Shown here one piece after another: positions 10,715 through 18,224 of a stretch of 64,000 nucleotides of DNA. A program made the position numbers and the translations under genes. The stretch is from positions 141,062 through 205,061 of the forward strand of contig NZ_JAEMHK010000010.1 of the NCBI RefSeq assembly GCF_016458235.1. Direction: 5' to 3'. The notes below the pieces were generated by a model. That model did not search any database and had not been told where the DNA came from. It saw nothing but the letters and a program-made list of their open reading frames with translations. Position 1 is the first letter of the stretch, and the number at the start of each line of letters is the position of its first letter. This DNA is from Geomonas propionica. Lineage in GTDB: Bacteria > Desulfobacterota > Desulfuromonadia > Geobacterales > Geobacteraceae.

Positions 10715-11016
10715 AGCACCTTGTCCACCCTCTCATTGGGGCTCACGATATCCAGGAGCCGGATGCCGAACTTGTCGTTCACCACCACCGCCTCACCGCG
10801 CGCCACCAGCTTGGAGTTCACGAAGACATCCAGCGGCTCGCCCGCGAGCTTGGTCAGTTCCACCACCGAGCCCTGGTTCAGTTGCAAGACGTCCCGCACC
10901 AGGAGCTTGGTTCGCCCCAGCTCCACGGTGAGCTGCAGCGGGATGTCCATGATGAAGTCCAGGTTCTTCGGCTGCGGAACATCCTTTTGTTCGTCCAAAG
11001 CGAGTTTTTCGCTCAA
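10711..11016 (-). CDS. fliN: Flagellar motor switch protein FliN
   Basis: A 101-aa C-ring protein. The SpoA domain includes DIPLQLTVELGRTKLLVRDVLQLNQGSVVELTK-like sequence, of which GRTKLLVRDVLQL and GEAVVVNDKFGIRLLDI are the clearest markers. It starts with TTG at 11016, inside the fliM stop (TTGA), with GGAGG six bases upstream. It is short, like the classical FliN that lacks the extended FliY domain. Confidence 0.95.
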   Translation of the reverse strand: MSEKLALDEQKDVPQPKNLDFIMDIPLQLTVELGRTKLLVRDVLQLNQGSVVELTKLAGEPLDVFVNSKLVARGEAVVVNDKFGIRLLDIVSPNERVDKVL

Positions 11017-11990
11017 TCTTCACCTCCTGTCAGGGTGCGCGTGATCTGTACCGCCTTGTTGCCGCCGCTTACCCCGGCAATACCCATAAACTTCTTAGTG
11101 CCCCCCACCTTTACCACCAGTTCATCCTTGCCGCTGGAGTCGAGCATGATCACGTCCCCGGGGGTGAGCCCCATCAGGTCCGCCAGTGATATGGTCGCCC
11201 CACCCATCTCCACCGACATGTCCATGGGCGCCCCCATCAGCTCCTCGGAAAGTCGGTAGGACCAGAGCGGGTCCACCACCATCATGTCCATCTGCACCCC
11301 GCGCTTCAGCTTGTCGCGGATCGGCTCGATGGTCAAAAACGGGATCGCCAGCGTCATGTTGCCCACGGTCTCCTCGATCTGGATCTTCATGCTCATGGTG
11401 ACCACCTGGTACTCGGGGGGGACGATGTTGACCAGGCGCGGGTTCATCTCCAGGCGCAACAGGTTCATGCTGGCCGGGCAAAGCGGCGCCCAGGCGCGCT
11501 CCAGGTCGGCGAGCGCATCCTTGACGATCTTCTCGACCAGGCGCAGCTCGATCGAGGTGAAAAGCCGGTTCATCCCCTGCCCCGACGGCACCCCCGAACC
11601 ACCCAGGATGCTGTCCACGATGGTGAACACCAGGGTGCTGTCGAAGGCGATCAGCGCCGCCCCCTTCAACGGGTCCATCTTGTAGATGGCCATACAGACC
11701 GGCGACGGGAGCACGCTCAGGAAGTCCCCGAACTTGTAAGGGACCGCCTCCTCCTTCTTGATGTCCACCATGCGCCCCAGCCGGTTCGACATGGTGACCC
11801 GGTTGTAGCGGATGAAACCGTCGTAGACGATGTCCAGGTTCGGGATGGCGCGGTGGGCCTCGATATCGAGCAGGTCGAACTGCTCAGCCTGAGGCCCTGC
11901 CTTGGCCAGCTCGTTGTCGGGGATCAGGGACCCGTCGAAAACGGCCGCCACGAGGGCGTCGATCTCTTCCTTGGTAAGGAGTTTTTCCAT
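11013..11990 (-). CDS. fliM: Flagellar motor switch protein FliM
   Basis: A 325-aa C-ring component. The N-terminal helix with LTKEEIDALVAAV is the CheY-P binding region of FliM, although it is a weak match to the enteric LSQ(A/D)EIDAL form. The middle domain and the C-terminal SpoA domain follow. ATG 11990 is preferred to GTG 11999 because AGG stands eight bases before it. It overlaps fliN by four bases and lies 12 bases after fliL. It is the second gene of the fliL sub-operon. Confidence 0.94.
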   Translation of the reverse strand: MEKLLTKEEIDALVAAVFDGSLIPDNELAKAGPQAEQFDLLDIEAHRAIPNLDIVYDGFIRYNRVTMSNRLGRMVDIKKEEAVPYKFGDFLSVLPSPVCMAIYKMDPLKGAALIAFDSTLVFTIVDSILGGSGVPSGQGMNRLFTSIELRLVEKIVKDALADLERAWAPLCPASMNLLRLEMNPRLVNIVPPEYQVVTMSMKIQIEETVGNMTLAIPFLTIEPIRDKLKRGVQMDMMVVDPLWSYRLSEELMGAPMDMSVEMGGATISLADLMGLTPGDVIMLDSSGKDELVVKVGGTKKFMGIAGVSGGNKAVQITRTLTGGED

Positions 11991-12002
11991 CGATGGCACC
12001 TT

Positions 12003-12539
12003 TTACTGCACCACGAAATCAGTGAAGTAAACCTTGGTTACCTTGCTGGGCGGGACCACCTTGGAAACCGCGGCGAGGATCTGCTCGCGCAGCTGGTTTT
12101 TCCCCTGCAGGTCCTGGATCTCCTGCATGGTCTTGGTGGTCAACAGGATCAGGATGGCGTCGCGCAGCGGGGCGAGCTTCGCGTCGAGCTCCGCCTTCGC
12201 CTGCGGGTTGGCCATCTCGAACTCGACCTTGAGCTTCAGGTAGCGCAGCTCCTGGCCGTCGTAGATGTTGACGATGAAAGGCTCCAGGGGATAAACGGTG
12301 CCGCCGCCGGCAGTTGCCCCCTCGCCTCCCTTGGCGGGCGCGCCGTGCTCCCCGCCGCCTCCTTCGGCCTTGGCTTCGACTTTGGCGCCTTCTGCGGGCG
12401 CCTTTTCCTTCTTGCTTCCCCCCATGAAGAAGGCTGCCGCCCCTCCGATGGCAAGGACCGCTACCACGGCGCCGATGATGATGAAGAGCTTCTTGTTGTT
12501 CTTTTCCGGGGTCTCTTGCGGCTTCGCCGGTTCGGCCAT
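12003..12539 (-). CDS. fliL: Flagellar basal body-associated protein FliL
   Basis: A 178-aa single-pass membrane protein that supports stator function. A cytoplasmic start is followed by a transmembrane helix near residues 19-36. A low-complexity Ala/Glu/Gly/Lys linker (about 40-80) leads to the C-terminal FliL domain with VYPLEPFIVNIYD and LRYLKLKVEFEM. It opens the second flagellar sub-operon. A sigma-54-type promoter stands 55 bp upstream. Confidence 0.93.
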   Translation of the reverse strand: MAEPAKPQETPEKNNKKLFIIIGAVVAVLAIGGAAAFFMGGSKKEKAPAEGAKVEAKAEGGGGEHGAPAKGGEGATAGGGTVYPLEPFIVNIYDGQELRYLKLKVEFEMANPQAKAELDAKLAPLRDAILILLTTKTMQEIQDLQGKNQLREQILAAVSKVVPPSKVTKVYFTDFVVQ

Positions 12540-12593
12540 GCTGGGTTCTCCTTTTTGAAACAGCTCAAGCTGGTGTATTCGATTTGAACACCT

Positions 12594-12609
12594 TGCAACC
12601 GAAATGCCA
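12594..12609 (-). promoter_or_regulatory. Sigma-54-type (-24/-12) promoter upstream of fliL
   Basis: On the minus strand the 16-mer TGGCATTTCGGTTGCA matches TGGCAC-N5-TTGC[A/T] with one change (T for C at the sixth base). The -24 GG and -12 GC doublets are exactly spaced. The predicted start lies about 45 bp before the fliL ATG. This implies that fliL-flhB can be transcribed apart from the flgB-flgE genes. Confidence 0.75.
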
Positions 12610-12972
12610 GATCGGTAGCGCCGCGCCAGATAAGCCTTCAGGAACCGTCACCGGAGATAGAAAAGGGGCGGGGAAAACGTTATGTTACGGAATGTTGCGG
12701 GTGGAGTGAATATATTGCCCAGCGCAGGGGGGGAGGGGTGAAAAGGAGCCAGGGTCAAGATTTTGACCGGGGTGACAGGTCCCCTCTCCCGGCCGCACGG
12801 TGGGCCAGGCTGGGCGCGAGGGGGCCGCGAGCCCGAAAAAAGAGGGCAACCGGGCGCACCGGTGCCACGACGCCTGGAACCGGCGGGATCTGGCCGGTGG
12901 GCGTCAGAGTTCCGGCCGGCAGGGTCGGTGTCAGACCTCCGACGCCGGGGGTGCCTTTGACACGGCAGGCGT
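12610..12972 (-). other. Non-coding gap between flgE and fliL with palindromes
   Basis: About 360 bases without a convincing gene; open frames here have no family-like sequence and no good start. It holds a perfect 16-nt palindrome GGTCAAGATTTTGACC at 12753-12768, followed by GGGGTGACAGGTCCCC, and a TGTCA/TGACA inverted pair at about 12929-12962. The composition resembles the dispersed palindromic repeats common in Geobacter intergenic DNA. It could also contain activator sites for the downstream sigma-54 promoter. Confidence 0.5.
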
Positions 12973-13000
12973 AGGGGGCGCGGCGTGCGCCGCGCCCCCT
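12973..13000 (-). terminator. Perfect GC hairpin after flgE
   Basis: Arms AGGGGGCGCGGCG (12973-12985) and CGCCGCGCCCCCT (12988-13000) form a 13-bp perfect stem with a two-base loop, eight bases after the flgE stop. There is no T-tract on either strand, so it is either a Rho-assisted or mRNA-stabilising hairpin rather than a classical terminator. Confidence 0.5.
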
Positions 13001-13007
13001 GCTTGTC

Positions 13008-13892
13008 CTAGCGGATCAGTTGCAGGACTTCCTGCGTCATCTGGTCCGTGGTGGTGATGGTCTTGGAGTTGGCGGAGTAGGCGCGCTGGGTGATGATCAT
13101 CTTCACGAATTCGCTCGCCATGTCGACGTTGCTCTGCTCGAGGGTGTTGGAGAGGATCTTCTCACTGACGCCGTTGGGCTTGTTGGCGGCCAGGGAGAAG
13201 GCGGCGCCGGAGACGCCGGCGTCGGTGGTGGCCTGGTACAGCGAGCCCCCCAGCTTGGTGAGCGCGGTAGGGTCGGAGGCGGTGACCACGGCCAGGCGCT
13301 GCACGGTGGCGGCGTTGGCGGTGGTTGCGGCGACGCCGACGGCACCGGAGGTGTTGTAGTAGTTCTGGGTGATGCCGTCGGTGGCGAGATAGGTGATCAG
13401 GCCGGAGTTGTCGATGCTGATGATCTTGCCAAAATCGGTGGTCGGCGCGGCGCCGGAGTTCACGAACTTGATCGGGTTACCCTGGGTGTCCAGCACCTGG
13501 TAGCCGTCCGGGTTCACCAGGGTCAGGTTGTTGTCCACCTGGAAGGCGCCGGCGCGGGAGAGGAACGCGGAGTTTTGGCTGGCGACGGGCACGGTGGCGG
13601 TGGGCGGCGCAAGGGCGAAGAAGCTGGTCCCCTGGATGGCGAGGTCGGTCACGTTCTCCGAGCTCTGGGTCGACCCCTGGCTGAACACGTTCTGCACCAC
13701 CTGCATCTGCACGCCCTTACCGATCTGGGAGCCCCCGCCGACGTTCTGGGACAGCATGTCGGAAAAGAGGGTCCTCGCCCCCTTGAAGCCTACCGTGTTG
13801 ACGTTGGAGATGTTGTTGCCGATGACGTTCATCGCTTCGCCGTTCTGCAAAAGGCCGGTAACGCCGGTAAACAATGCGGAAGTAACACTCAT
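13008..13892 (-). CDS. flgE: Flagellar hook protein FlgE (short form)
   Basis: A 294-aa axial protein. The N-terminal flagellar rod motif is present (AMNVIGNNISNVNTVGFKGA), as is the C-terminal FlgE/F/G signature (SNVDMASEFVKMIITQRAYSANSKTI). It is shorter than the usual hook protein (about 400 or more), mainly because the outer middle domains are reduced. AAGGAGG precedes the ATG. It is the last gene of the first flagellar sub-operon, following flgD and the TIGR02530 gene, a place typical for the hook gene. FlgF or FlgG identity is less likely because of that position. Confidence 0.88.
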   Translation of the reverse strand: MSVTSALFTGVTGLLQNGEAMNVIGNNISNVNTVGFKGARTLFSDMLSQNVGGGSQIGKGVQMQVVQNVFSQGSTQSSENVTDLAIQGTSFFALAPPTATVPVASQNSAFLSRAGAFQVDNNLTLVNPDGYQVLDTQGNPIKFVNSGAAPTTDFGKIISIDNSGLITYLATDGITQNYYNTSGAVGVAATTANAATVQRLAVVTASDPTALTKLGGSLYQATTDAGVSGAAFSLAANKPNGVSEKILSNTLEQSNVDMASEFVKMIITQRAYSANSKTITTTDQMTQEVLQLIR

Positions 13893-13992
13893 TTTTTTGC
13901 CTCCTTAGGCTTGGTTGTGGGACTCCTCAGTCGGTCGGTGTCCCGCGGGCTTTCCTTCTGGAGGGCCAGCCCGTTTCAGTTGTCGTTTGCGG

Positions 13993-14385
13993 TTAGAAAA
14001 AAACTGCCGAGTCGATGTTGGTGAAAACGTTCCCTTTCATCCCCTGACGATCCATGGCGGTCACCACTGTCCGGTTTTTGACGCTTACCACCAGGGCCGC
14101 GTCTCCCATCAGGATCAGCGATTCCTTACCACCCTTTTGCGCCACGCTGTCCACCGCCCCTTCCAGCTGCTTCATGTCGGCGTCGGAGAGGGTGATGCCG
14201 CGGGACTTGAGCCGCTCCTGGGCGTGCTGGGAGAGTTTGACCGGCTGCCCCGGCAGTTTCTGGTCCAGGACCTGTGCGAACGGTGTGCCGCTGCCGGTGT
14301 TCTTCGCCGCCGGCTTGACGCCGTTTTGATTCGGCTTGACCGGCGCCTGGATCGGTTGGGGGAACAAGATGCTGTTGTCGATCAT
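13993..14385 (-). CDS. Flagellar operon protein, TIGR02530 family
   Basis: A 130-aa protein. The region FAQVLDQKLPGQPVKLSQHA leads to RLKSRGITLSDADMKQLEGAVDSVAQKGGKESLILMGDAALVVSVKNRTVVTA-type sequence, which matches the small TIGR02530 flagellar operon family found between flgD and flgE in many bacteria. The function is not settled; a role in hook assembly is presumed from location. GAGGGAG stands before the ATG. It directly follows flgD (one base apart). Confidence 0.85.
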   Translation of the reverse strand: MIDNSILFPQPIQAPVKPNQNGVKPAAKNTGSGTPFAQVLDQKLPGQPVKLSQHAQERLKSRGITLSDADMKQLEGAVDSVAQKGGKESLILMGDAALVVSVKNRTVVTAMDRQGMKGNVFTNIDSAVFF

Positions 14386-14386
14386 C

Positions 14387-15052
14387 TTAGGCTCCCTCGG
14401 TCACCGAGCTGACATCGGTCAGGTTGATTTTCAGCGCCCCTATCGAGAGCACCGGGGTGCTGCCGGACATGTCGACGCCGTTCACTTTGCCGCGCACCAG
14501 GCCGGTGGCGGAGATGGCGCTTCCCGCCGCGTCCTTCGCGGAGACGGAGAAGCTGTAGGCGCCAGGGGTGAGGGCCGCGCCCGAGTTGTCGGTGCCGTCC
14601 CAGGTGACGCTGTTGTTGCCCGAGTTCTGGGCGCCGCCAGTGATGGTCTTGACCACCTTGCCGTTGGCATCGAGGACGGAAACGGTGACCGTTTGCGCGC
14701 TCTTCCCGAGGTTGTAGTTGATGGCGCTGCTGCTCCCGGAGGTGAGTTCCACCTGTGAGCCGGCCGCCTCCACCTGCTTGCCGATCAGCGATACCGCCGC
14801 GAGGGTGCCCGCGTTGCTTCCCTGACCCAAGAGGTTCTGCAGGTTGGTGTTGGTGTTGTAGGCCTGCTCGACCTGGGTGAGCTGGGCGAGCTGCGAGATG
14901 AACTGGGTACCGTCCTGCGGATTCAGGGGGTCCTGGTTCTGCAGCTGGGTCACGAACAATTTCAGGAAATCGTCCTTGTTCATGCCGGTCGCTTTCTTCA
15001 TCGCTGCCGAGGCCGAGGCCGTGGTTGCTGCGGATGTTGCGTCGGTTATCAT
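14387..15052 (-). CDS. flgD: Flagellar hook capping protein FlgD
   Basis: A 221-aa scaffold that caps the growing hook. The conserved start is MNKDDFLKLFVTQLQNQDPLNPQD, seen here from residue 25 onward (only part quoted elsewhere), with QFISQLAQLTQVEQ. The C-terminal FlgD Ig-like region has a tudor-type pattern around VSVLDANGKVVKTI. ATG 15052 is chosen over GTG 15055 because AAGGAGG is five bases from it. fliK is 13 bp upstream. Confidence 0.93.
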   Translation of the reverse strand: MITDATSAATTASASAAMKKATGMNKDDFLKLFVTQLQNQDPLNPQDGTQFISQLAQLTQVEQAYNTNTNLQNLLGQGSNAGTLAAVSLIGKQVEAAGSQVELTSGSSSAINYNLGKSAQTVTVSVLDANGKVVKTITGGAQNSGNNSVTWDGTDNSGAALTPGAYSFSVSAKDAAGSAISATGLVRGKVNGVDMSGSTPVLSIGALKINLTDVSSVTEGA

Positions 15053-15065
15053 CACTACCTCCTTG

Positions 15066-17099
15066 TTAGAATCGTACGTCGAGCAGGCTGTTGACCTCGG
15101 CAGTCAGATAATTGACCCGGGGTGCATCCTGTCCGTCGTACCCTGCGCCCCGGGCGAACCTTTGGGGCTGTTGCTGCTGCTGATTCCCCCTCTCCTCGTT
15201 GAGGGGCGCGTTGAACCCGCCACCGCCTGTGGAGACGTTGAACCCTTCCATGGTGAGATTCTTCCCGGAAAGCGCCTCGCGCAGCGAGTCGAGGTTGCTC
15301 ATCAGGAGGTCCTTGACCATGCCGTTGTCCGCGTGGACCTCCACGTTGAGCCGGTTGTTCTCCATGCGGAGCTGGATCTTCAGCTCTCCCAGCTCGCCGG
15401 GGTTCAGCCTGATGCTCATCTGGCCGTTTCCCTTGCCGTCGTGGGTCACCACCCCTTCCCGGACCTGGGAAAGGATGTTTTCGTGCAGCAGGCTTTTGCC
15501 GGCCAGCTTGGTTTCCCCCTGCACCGCTTCCGCCGGGGTCCCCTGCGCCGTCAGTCCGACGCCCAGCATCTGGCCGTTCTGGTTTTCCTGCCCTTTCTGG
15601 TGCGACTGTCCCTGCTCCCCCTGGGAGCCCGACGTATCCCGCGCCGCTGCCAGCTCGGAGACCGATTTGGCTGTTGCCGTCGCTGCACTCTTGGTGCCGG
15701 AAACGTCCTCTGCAGCGTTTTTGACGACGTTGCCCTGCTGGGCCTGCACCGCTTCCCGCACCTGCTTGCCGGGTTCGGCCTGGTGCGAGTCCTTGCGTTG
15801 CGGCTGGGCGGCCTGATCCGCCTGGCCAGCCTGCTCCTGGGACACCGCTGCCGGTTCCCCCTGCTGTTCCGGGTGCGCCTTCACCTGCGCCGCTGCCACC
15901 TCGGGCCTAATCTCCCGGACCGTGGTGCCCTTGTTATCCGCGGCTGCCGCGCCGGCCGTCCCCGGTTGCGGGGTCTGCACCTGCTGCGGGGTCGCGTCCT
16001 GCGCTACTGCTGCATCCTGCGTCGCGGCCGCGTCCTGCTCGACCGGCGCGCTCTCCTGTCCGGCCACTGCTGCCGTTGCGGGATCGGTCGCTCCCGGCTC
16101 TGCCTGCTTTCTGACCGGCATGGCCACGAAGCGCCCGGCACCCGTTTCCTTCGCCGCCAGGTGGGCGGCTGCCACCGTCTGATCGGCCGTGACGGCGGTT
16201 TTGGCGGCATCCGGCAGTGCCGGAGCTTCCTGCCGCTCGCCCGCTGCTGGCGCAACCTGCGTCTGGGGCTTGTCAACCTGCGCTCCTTCTGTCGCGCCCG
16301 TCGAAGCGACCACCGGGGCTTGCCCCTGTGCGGGGGGAAGCTGCGCCGACTCGGCCTTCTGGCCAAGCTGGTTACCGGACGTGCCGGTGGTGGTCTGTTG
16401 CTGCTGTTGCGCTGCCTGCTGCGCCAGCTCCGCTTGCACCTCGCCTGCGCCTGCTGCCGTTGCCGCCGCCGGGTCTTGCTGCGTGCGCTGCTGCAGGGCT
16501 GCGAGCCTTTCCAACGCGGTGGTGCCTGCTGCCGCGTTGGCGTCCTCGCCCCTTGCCGCCACCTTGGCCTCGACCACGGCCATGGCCACTACCAGCCCGG
16601 GGTTCGGGTCCGGCTTCACTTCCGGGACCGTCCCGGTTGCCGCCTCGCCTGCCTCACTGGCAAGCGCGCTTTCCGGCGTCGCCGGCAGCGCCGGTTCCGT
16701 CGCCGCGTTTCCGGCCGCGGCCTCCGCTGCCGTTTCCTGCGCCGGCTGCGCCGCGTCCTGGTCGGAGTCGGCCTTGCGGGCTTGGTGCTTGCCCGCCGCC
16801 TTTGCTGCCGCCGATGCGTGTGCTGCGCGGGCGGGTTTTTCCTCGTGTGAGGAACCGGTTTCCTGTGCCTGAGCCGGTCTGGCTTTGTCGTCGGCCTTGG
16901 CGGAACGGGAAGGGGCCTTCGGGTGCTGCTCCGACGTCGGTCGTGCCGGCGTCTCGGCGGGTCTCCCCGGGGTCTGCCTCCCCTGCAGCAGCTGCTGGAA
17001 CACCCCCGCACCGGGGGCTGCCGCTGCGTTTGCCATCCCGCTTTGCGCCGCTGGGGCCGGGATGGCGTCTGGAATAAATGCTGCGTTTTGAACCATCAT
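15066..17099 (-). CDS. fliK: Flagellar hook-length control protein FliK
   Basis: A 677-aa protein. The first ~520 residues are low-complexity, rich in Ala, Gln, Glu, Pro and Thr, and behave as the secreted molecular ruler. The conserved C-terminal Flg_hook domain is visible as GNGQMSIRLNPGELGELKIQL and NRLNVEVHADNGMVKDLL. The ATG at 17099 has AGGAGG ten bases before it; an upstream in-frame extension to 17147 is rejected. It lies between motE and flgD, the usual position of fliK. The length of the repetitive part probably tunes hook length. Confidence 0.92.
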   Translation of the reverse strand: MMVQNAAFIPDAIPAPAAQSGMANAAAAPGAGVFQQLLQGRQTPGRPAETPARPTSEQHPKAPSRSAKADDKARPAQAQETGSSHEEKPARAAHASAAAKAAGKHQARKADSDQDAAQPAQETAAEAAAGNAATEPALPATPESALASEAGEAATGTVPEVKPDPNPGLVVAMAVVEAKVAARGEDANAAAGTTALERLAALQQRTQQDPAAATAAGAGEVQAELAQQAAQQQQQTTTGTSGNQLGQKAESAQLPPAQGQAPVVASTGATEGAQVDKPQTQVAPAAGERQEAPALPDAAKTAVTADQTVAAAHLAAKETGAGRFVAMPVRKQAEPGATDPATAAVAGQESAPVEQDAAATQDAAVAQDATPQQVQTPQPGTAGAAAADNKGTTVREIRPEVAAAQVKAHPEQQGEPAAVSQEQAGQADQAAQPQRKDSHQAEPGKQVREAVQAQQGNVVKNAAEDVSGTKSAATATAKSVSELAAARDTSGSQGEQGQSHQKGQENQNGQMLGVGLTAQGTPAEAVQGETKLAGKSLLHENILSQVREGVVTHDGKGNGQMSIRLNPGELGELKIQLRMENNRLNVEVHADNGMVKDLLMSNLDSLREALSGKNLTMEGFNVSTGGGGFNAPLNEERGNQQQQQPQRFARGAGYDGQDAPRVNYLTAEVNSLLDVRF

Positions 17100-17197
17100 G
17101 TACGTGTCACCTCCTCTTTCTTGAAATACGGCTGCGCCGATACGCAACCGGTCGGAATCCGCCGCGGTAAGCAGCGGTTCGAACAGAGGTCAGCCGG

Positions 17198-17695
17198 TTA
17201 CTTGCCGGCGAGGTTCAGCCTGGTCCACTCCAGGACCCGGGGCTGGCTGATGAAGGGGATCAGCTTCACCGCAGTTTTCTGGTCCATCTGGTTCAACATC
17301 TGGATCACCATCTTGTCGTCCAGCTTGTTGAGCAGGTTCCCTGCCTCTTCAGGCTTCAACCCCTTGTATATCTTGATCATCTTCTTGTAGCGGTCGTCGT
17401 CCTGCTTCTTCTTGGCGGTGAGCGATTCCTCGATCCCCTTCTTGGCCGCGTTCAGCTCGGCCACCCGGGCGTCGAGCTTGGCAGAGAGTTGGTTCAAGGC
17501 CGCTTCCTTGGCGGCAAGCGCCGCCTCCTTCTGCGCCAGTTGCTGCCGTTTGGTCTCCAGGGCCGCGCCGTCGCTGGAGAGCGAGCGGGGCGGGTTCTTC
17601 ACCTCGGCCGCCTGGGCCTGAAAAAAGTCGCGTTCGTTCCATAACAGCGGCAGGGCCACAAGCAACAGCACCAGCGCGCCGATCAGCTTTTTCAC
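17198..17695 (-). CDS. motE: MotE/MgtE-N-like flagellar protein
   Basis: A 165-aa protein. A signal or anchor segment at residues 3-19 is followed by a coiled-coil stretch (about 45-95, rich in Ala, Glu, Lys) and a C-terminal MgtE/FliG-N-like domain (YKGLKPEEAGNLLNKLDDKM, VKLIPFISQ). This architecture matches MotE, a periplasmic chaperone-like factor for the stator protein MotC or MotB described in alphaproteobacteria. It starts with GTG at 17695 inside the fliJ stop. The symbol is by family analogy. Confidence 0.78.
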   Translation of the reverse strand: MKKLIGALVLLLVALPLLWNERDFFQAQAAEVKNPPRSLSSDGAALETKRQQLAQKEAALAAKEAALNQLSAKLDARVAELNAAKKGIEESLTAKKKQDDDRYKKMIKIYKGLKPEEAGNLLNKLDDKMVIQMLNQMDQKTAVKLIPFISQPRVLEWTRLNLAGK

Positions 17696-18132
17696 TTATG
17701 CCCCCTCCCCTGGATGGCAATCTCGTCCAGGAAGGCCCGTTCGCGGTTCAACTGCTCCAACCTCAGGTCCCGCATCTTCTTCTCCTTGAAGACCTCCAGC
17801 GCCTTCTTTTCCTTGGCTGCGACCATGAGCGCCTCGCGCTTTTCCTGGACCGCCTTCTCCAGCAGCACCAGGCTGTCGCGCAACTGGTGGATCTCCTGGG
17901 ATTTGCGCCGGGAGAAGTCGCCATAGAGCTGCAGGTCCTTGGCCTCGATACCTGACGCCTGCCGCTGGGCGCATTCCTGCTCCAGTTGCTCCATCATGGC
18001 CTTCTCGTTCTTCAGCCGCTCCCTGGCGCTCTCGTGCTGCTGCTTGGCCGCCGCGAGTTCCAGTTGGTGCATTTTCTCCACTTCCTTGCGGAACTTGAGC
18101 ACCTGTTCGAGCCTGAATTCCTGTCCTGCCAC
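17692..18132 (-). CDS. fliJ: Flagellar export protein FliJ
   Basis: A 146-aa, almost wholly helical coiled coil with the FliJ pattern (FRLEQVLKFRKEVEKM at the start and periodic Gln/Glu/Lys residues). FliJ links the FliI ATPase ring to FlhA. It starts with GTG at 18132, with GGGAGG six bases before it. A 92-bp gap holding a dispersed repeat separates it from fliI, whereas neighbouring genes overlap. Confidence 0.9.
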   Translation of the reverse strand: MAGQEFRLEQVLKFRKEVEKMHQLELAAAKQQHESARERLKNEKAMMEQLEQECAQRQASGIEAKDLQLYGDFSRRKSQEIHQLRDSLVLLEKAVQEKREALMVAAKEKKALEVFKEKKMRDLRLEQLNRERAFLDEIAIQGRGHK

Positions 18133-18145
18133 GGTCTACCTCCCA

Positions 18146-18171
18146 CCCACCTTCGCCAAGGCTACGGTGGG
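18146..18171. repeat. Dispersed inverted repeat inserted between fliI and fliJ
   Basis: CCCACC (18146-18151) pairs with GGTGGG (18166-18171) around a core TTCGCCAAGGCTAC. From memory, this core is a recurrent short repeat in many bacterial genomes, whose translations give peptides like FAKAT or RQGYGGQ in spurious ORFs. It widens a gap that is elsewhere an overlap. No transposase is present. Confidence 0.6.
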
Positions 18172-18224
18172 CAAGCCCCCGCAACCTCACTGTTATCTTC
18201 TGTCCGCCGCTACGCTGCGGCCTG

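Noticed and set aside
12738..13057. Plus-strand ORFs in the flgE-fliL gap
   Set aside because: Arg/Gly-rich, no ribosome binding site, no family sign, and overlapping palindromes.
14877..16850. 657-codon plus-strand ORF over fliK
   Set aside because: It arises from the Ala/Gln-rich repeats of fliK and has no ribosome binding site or family features.
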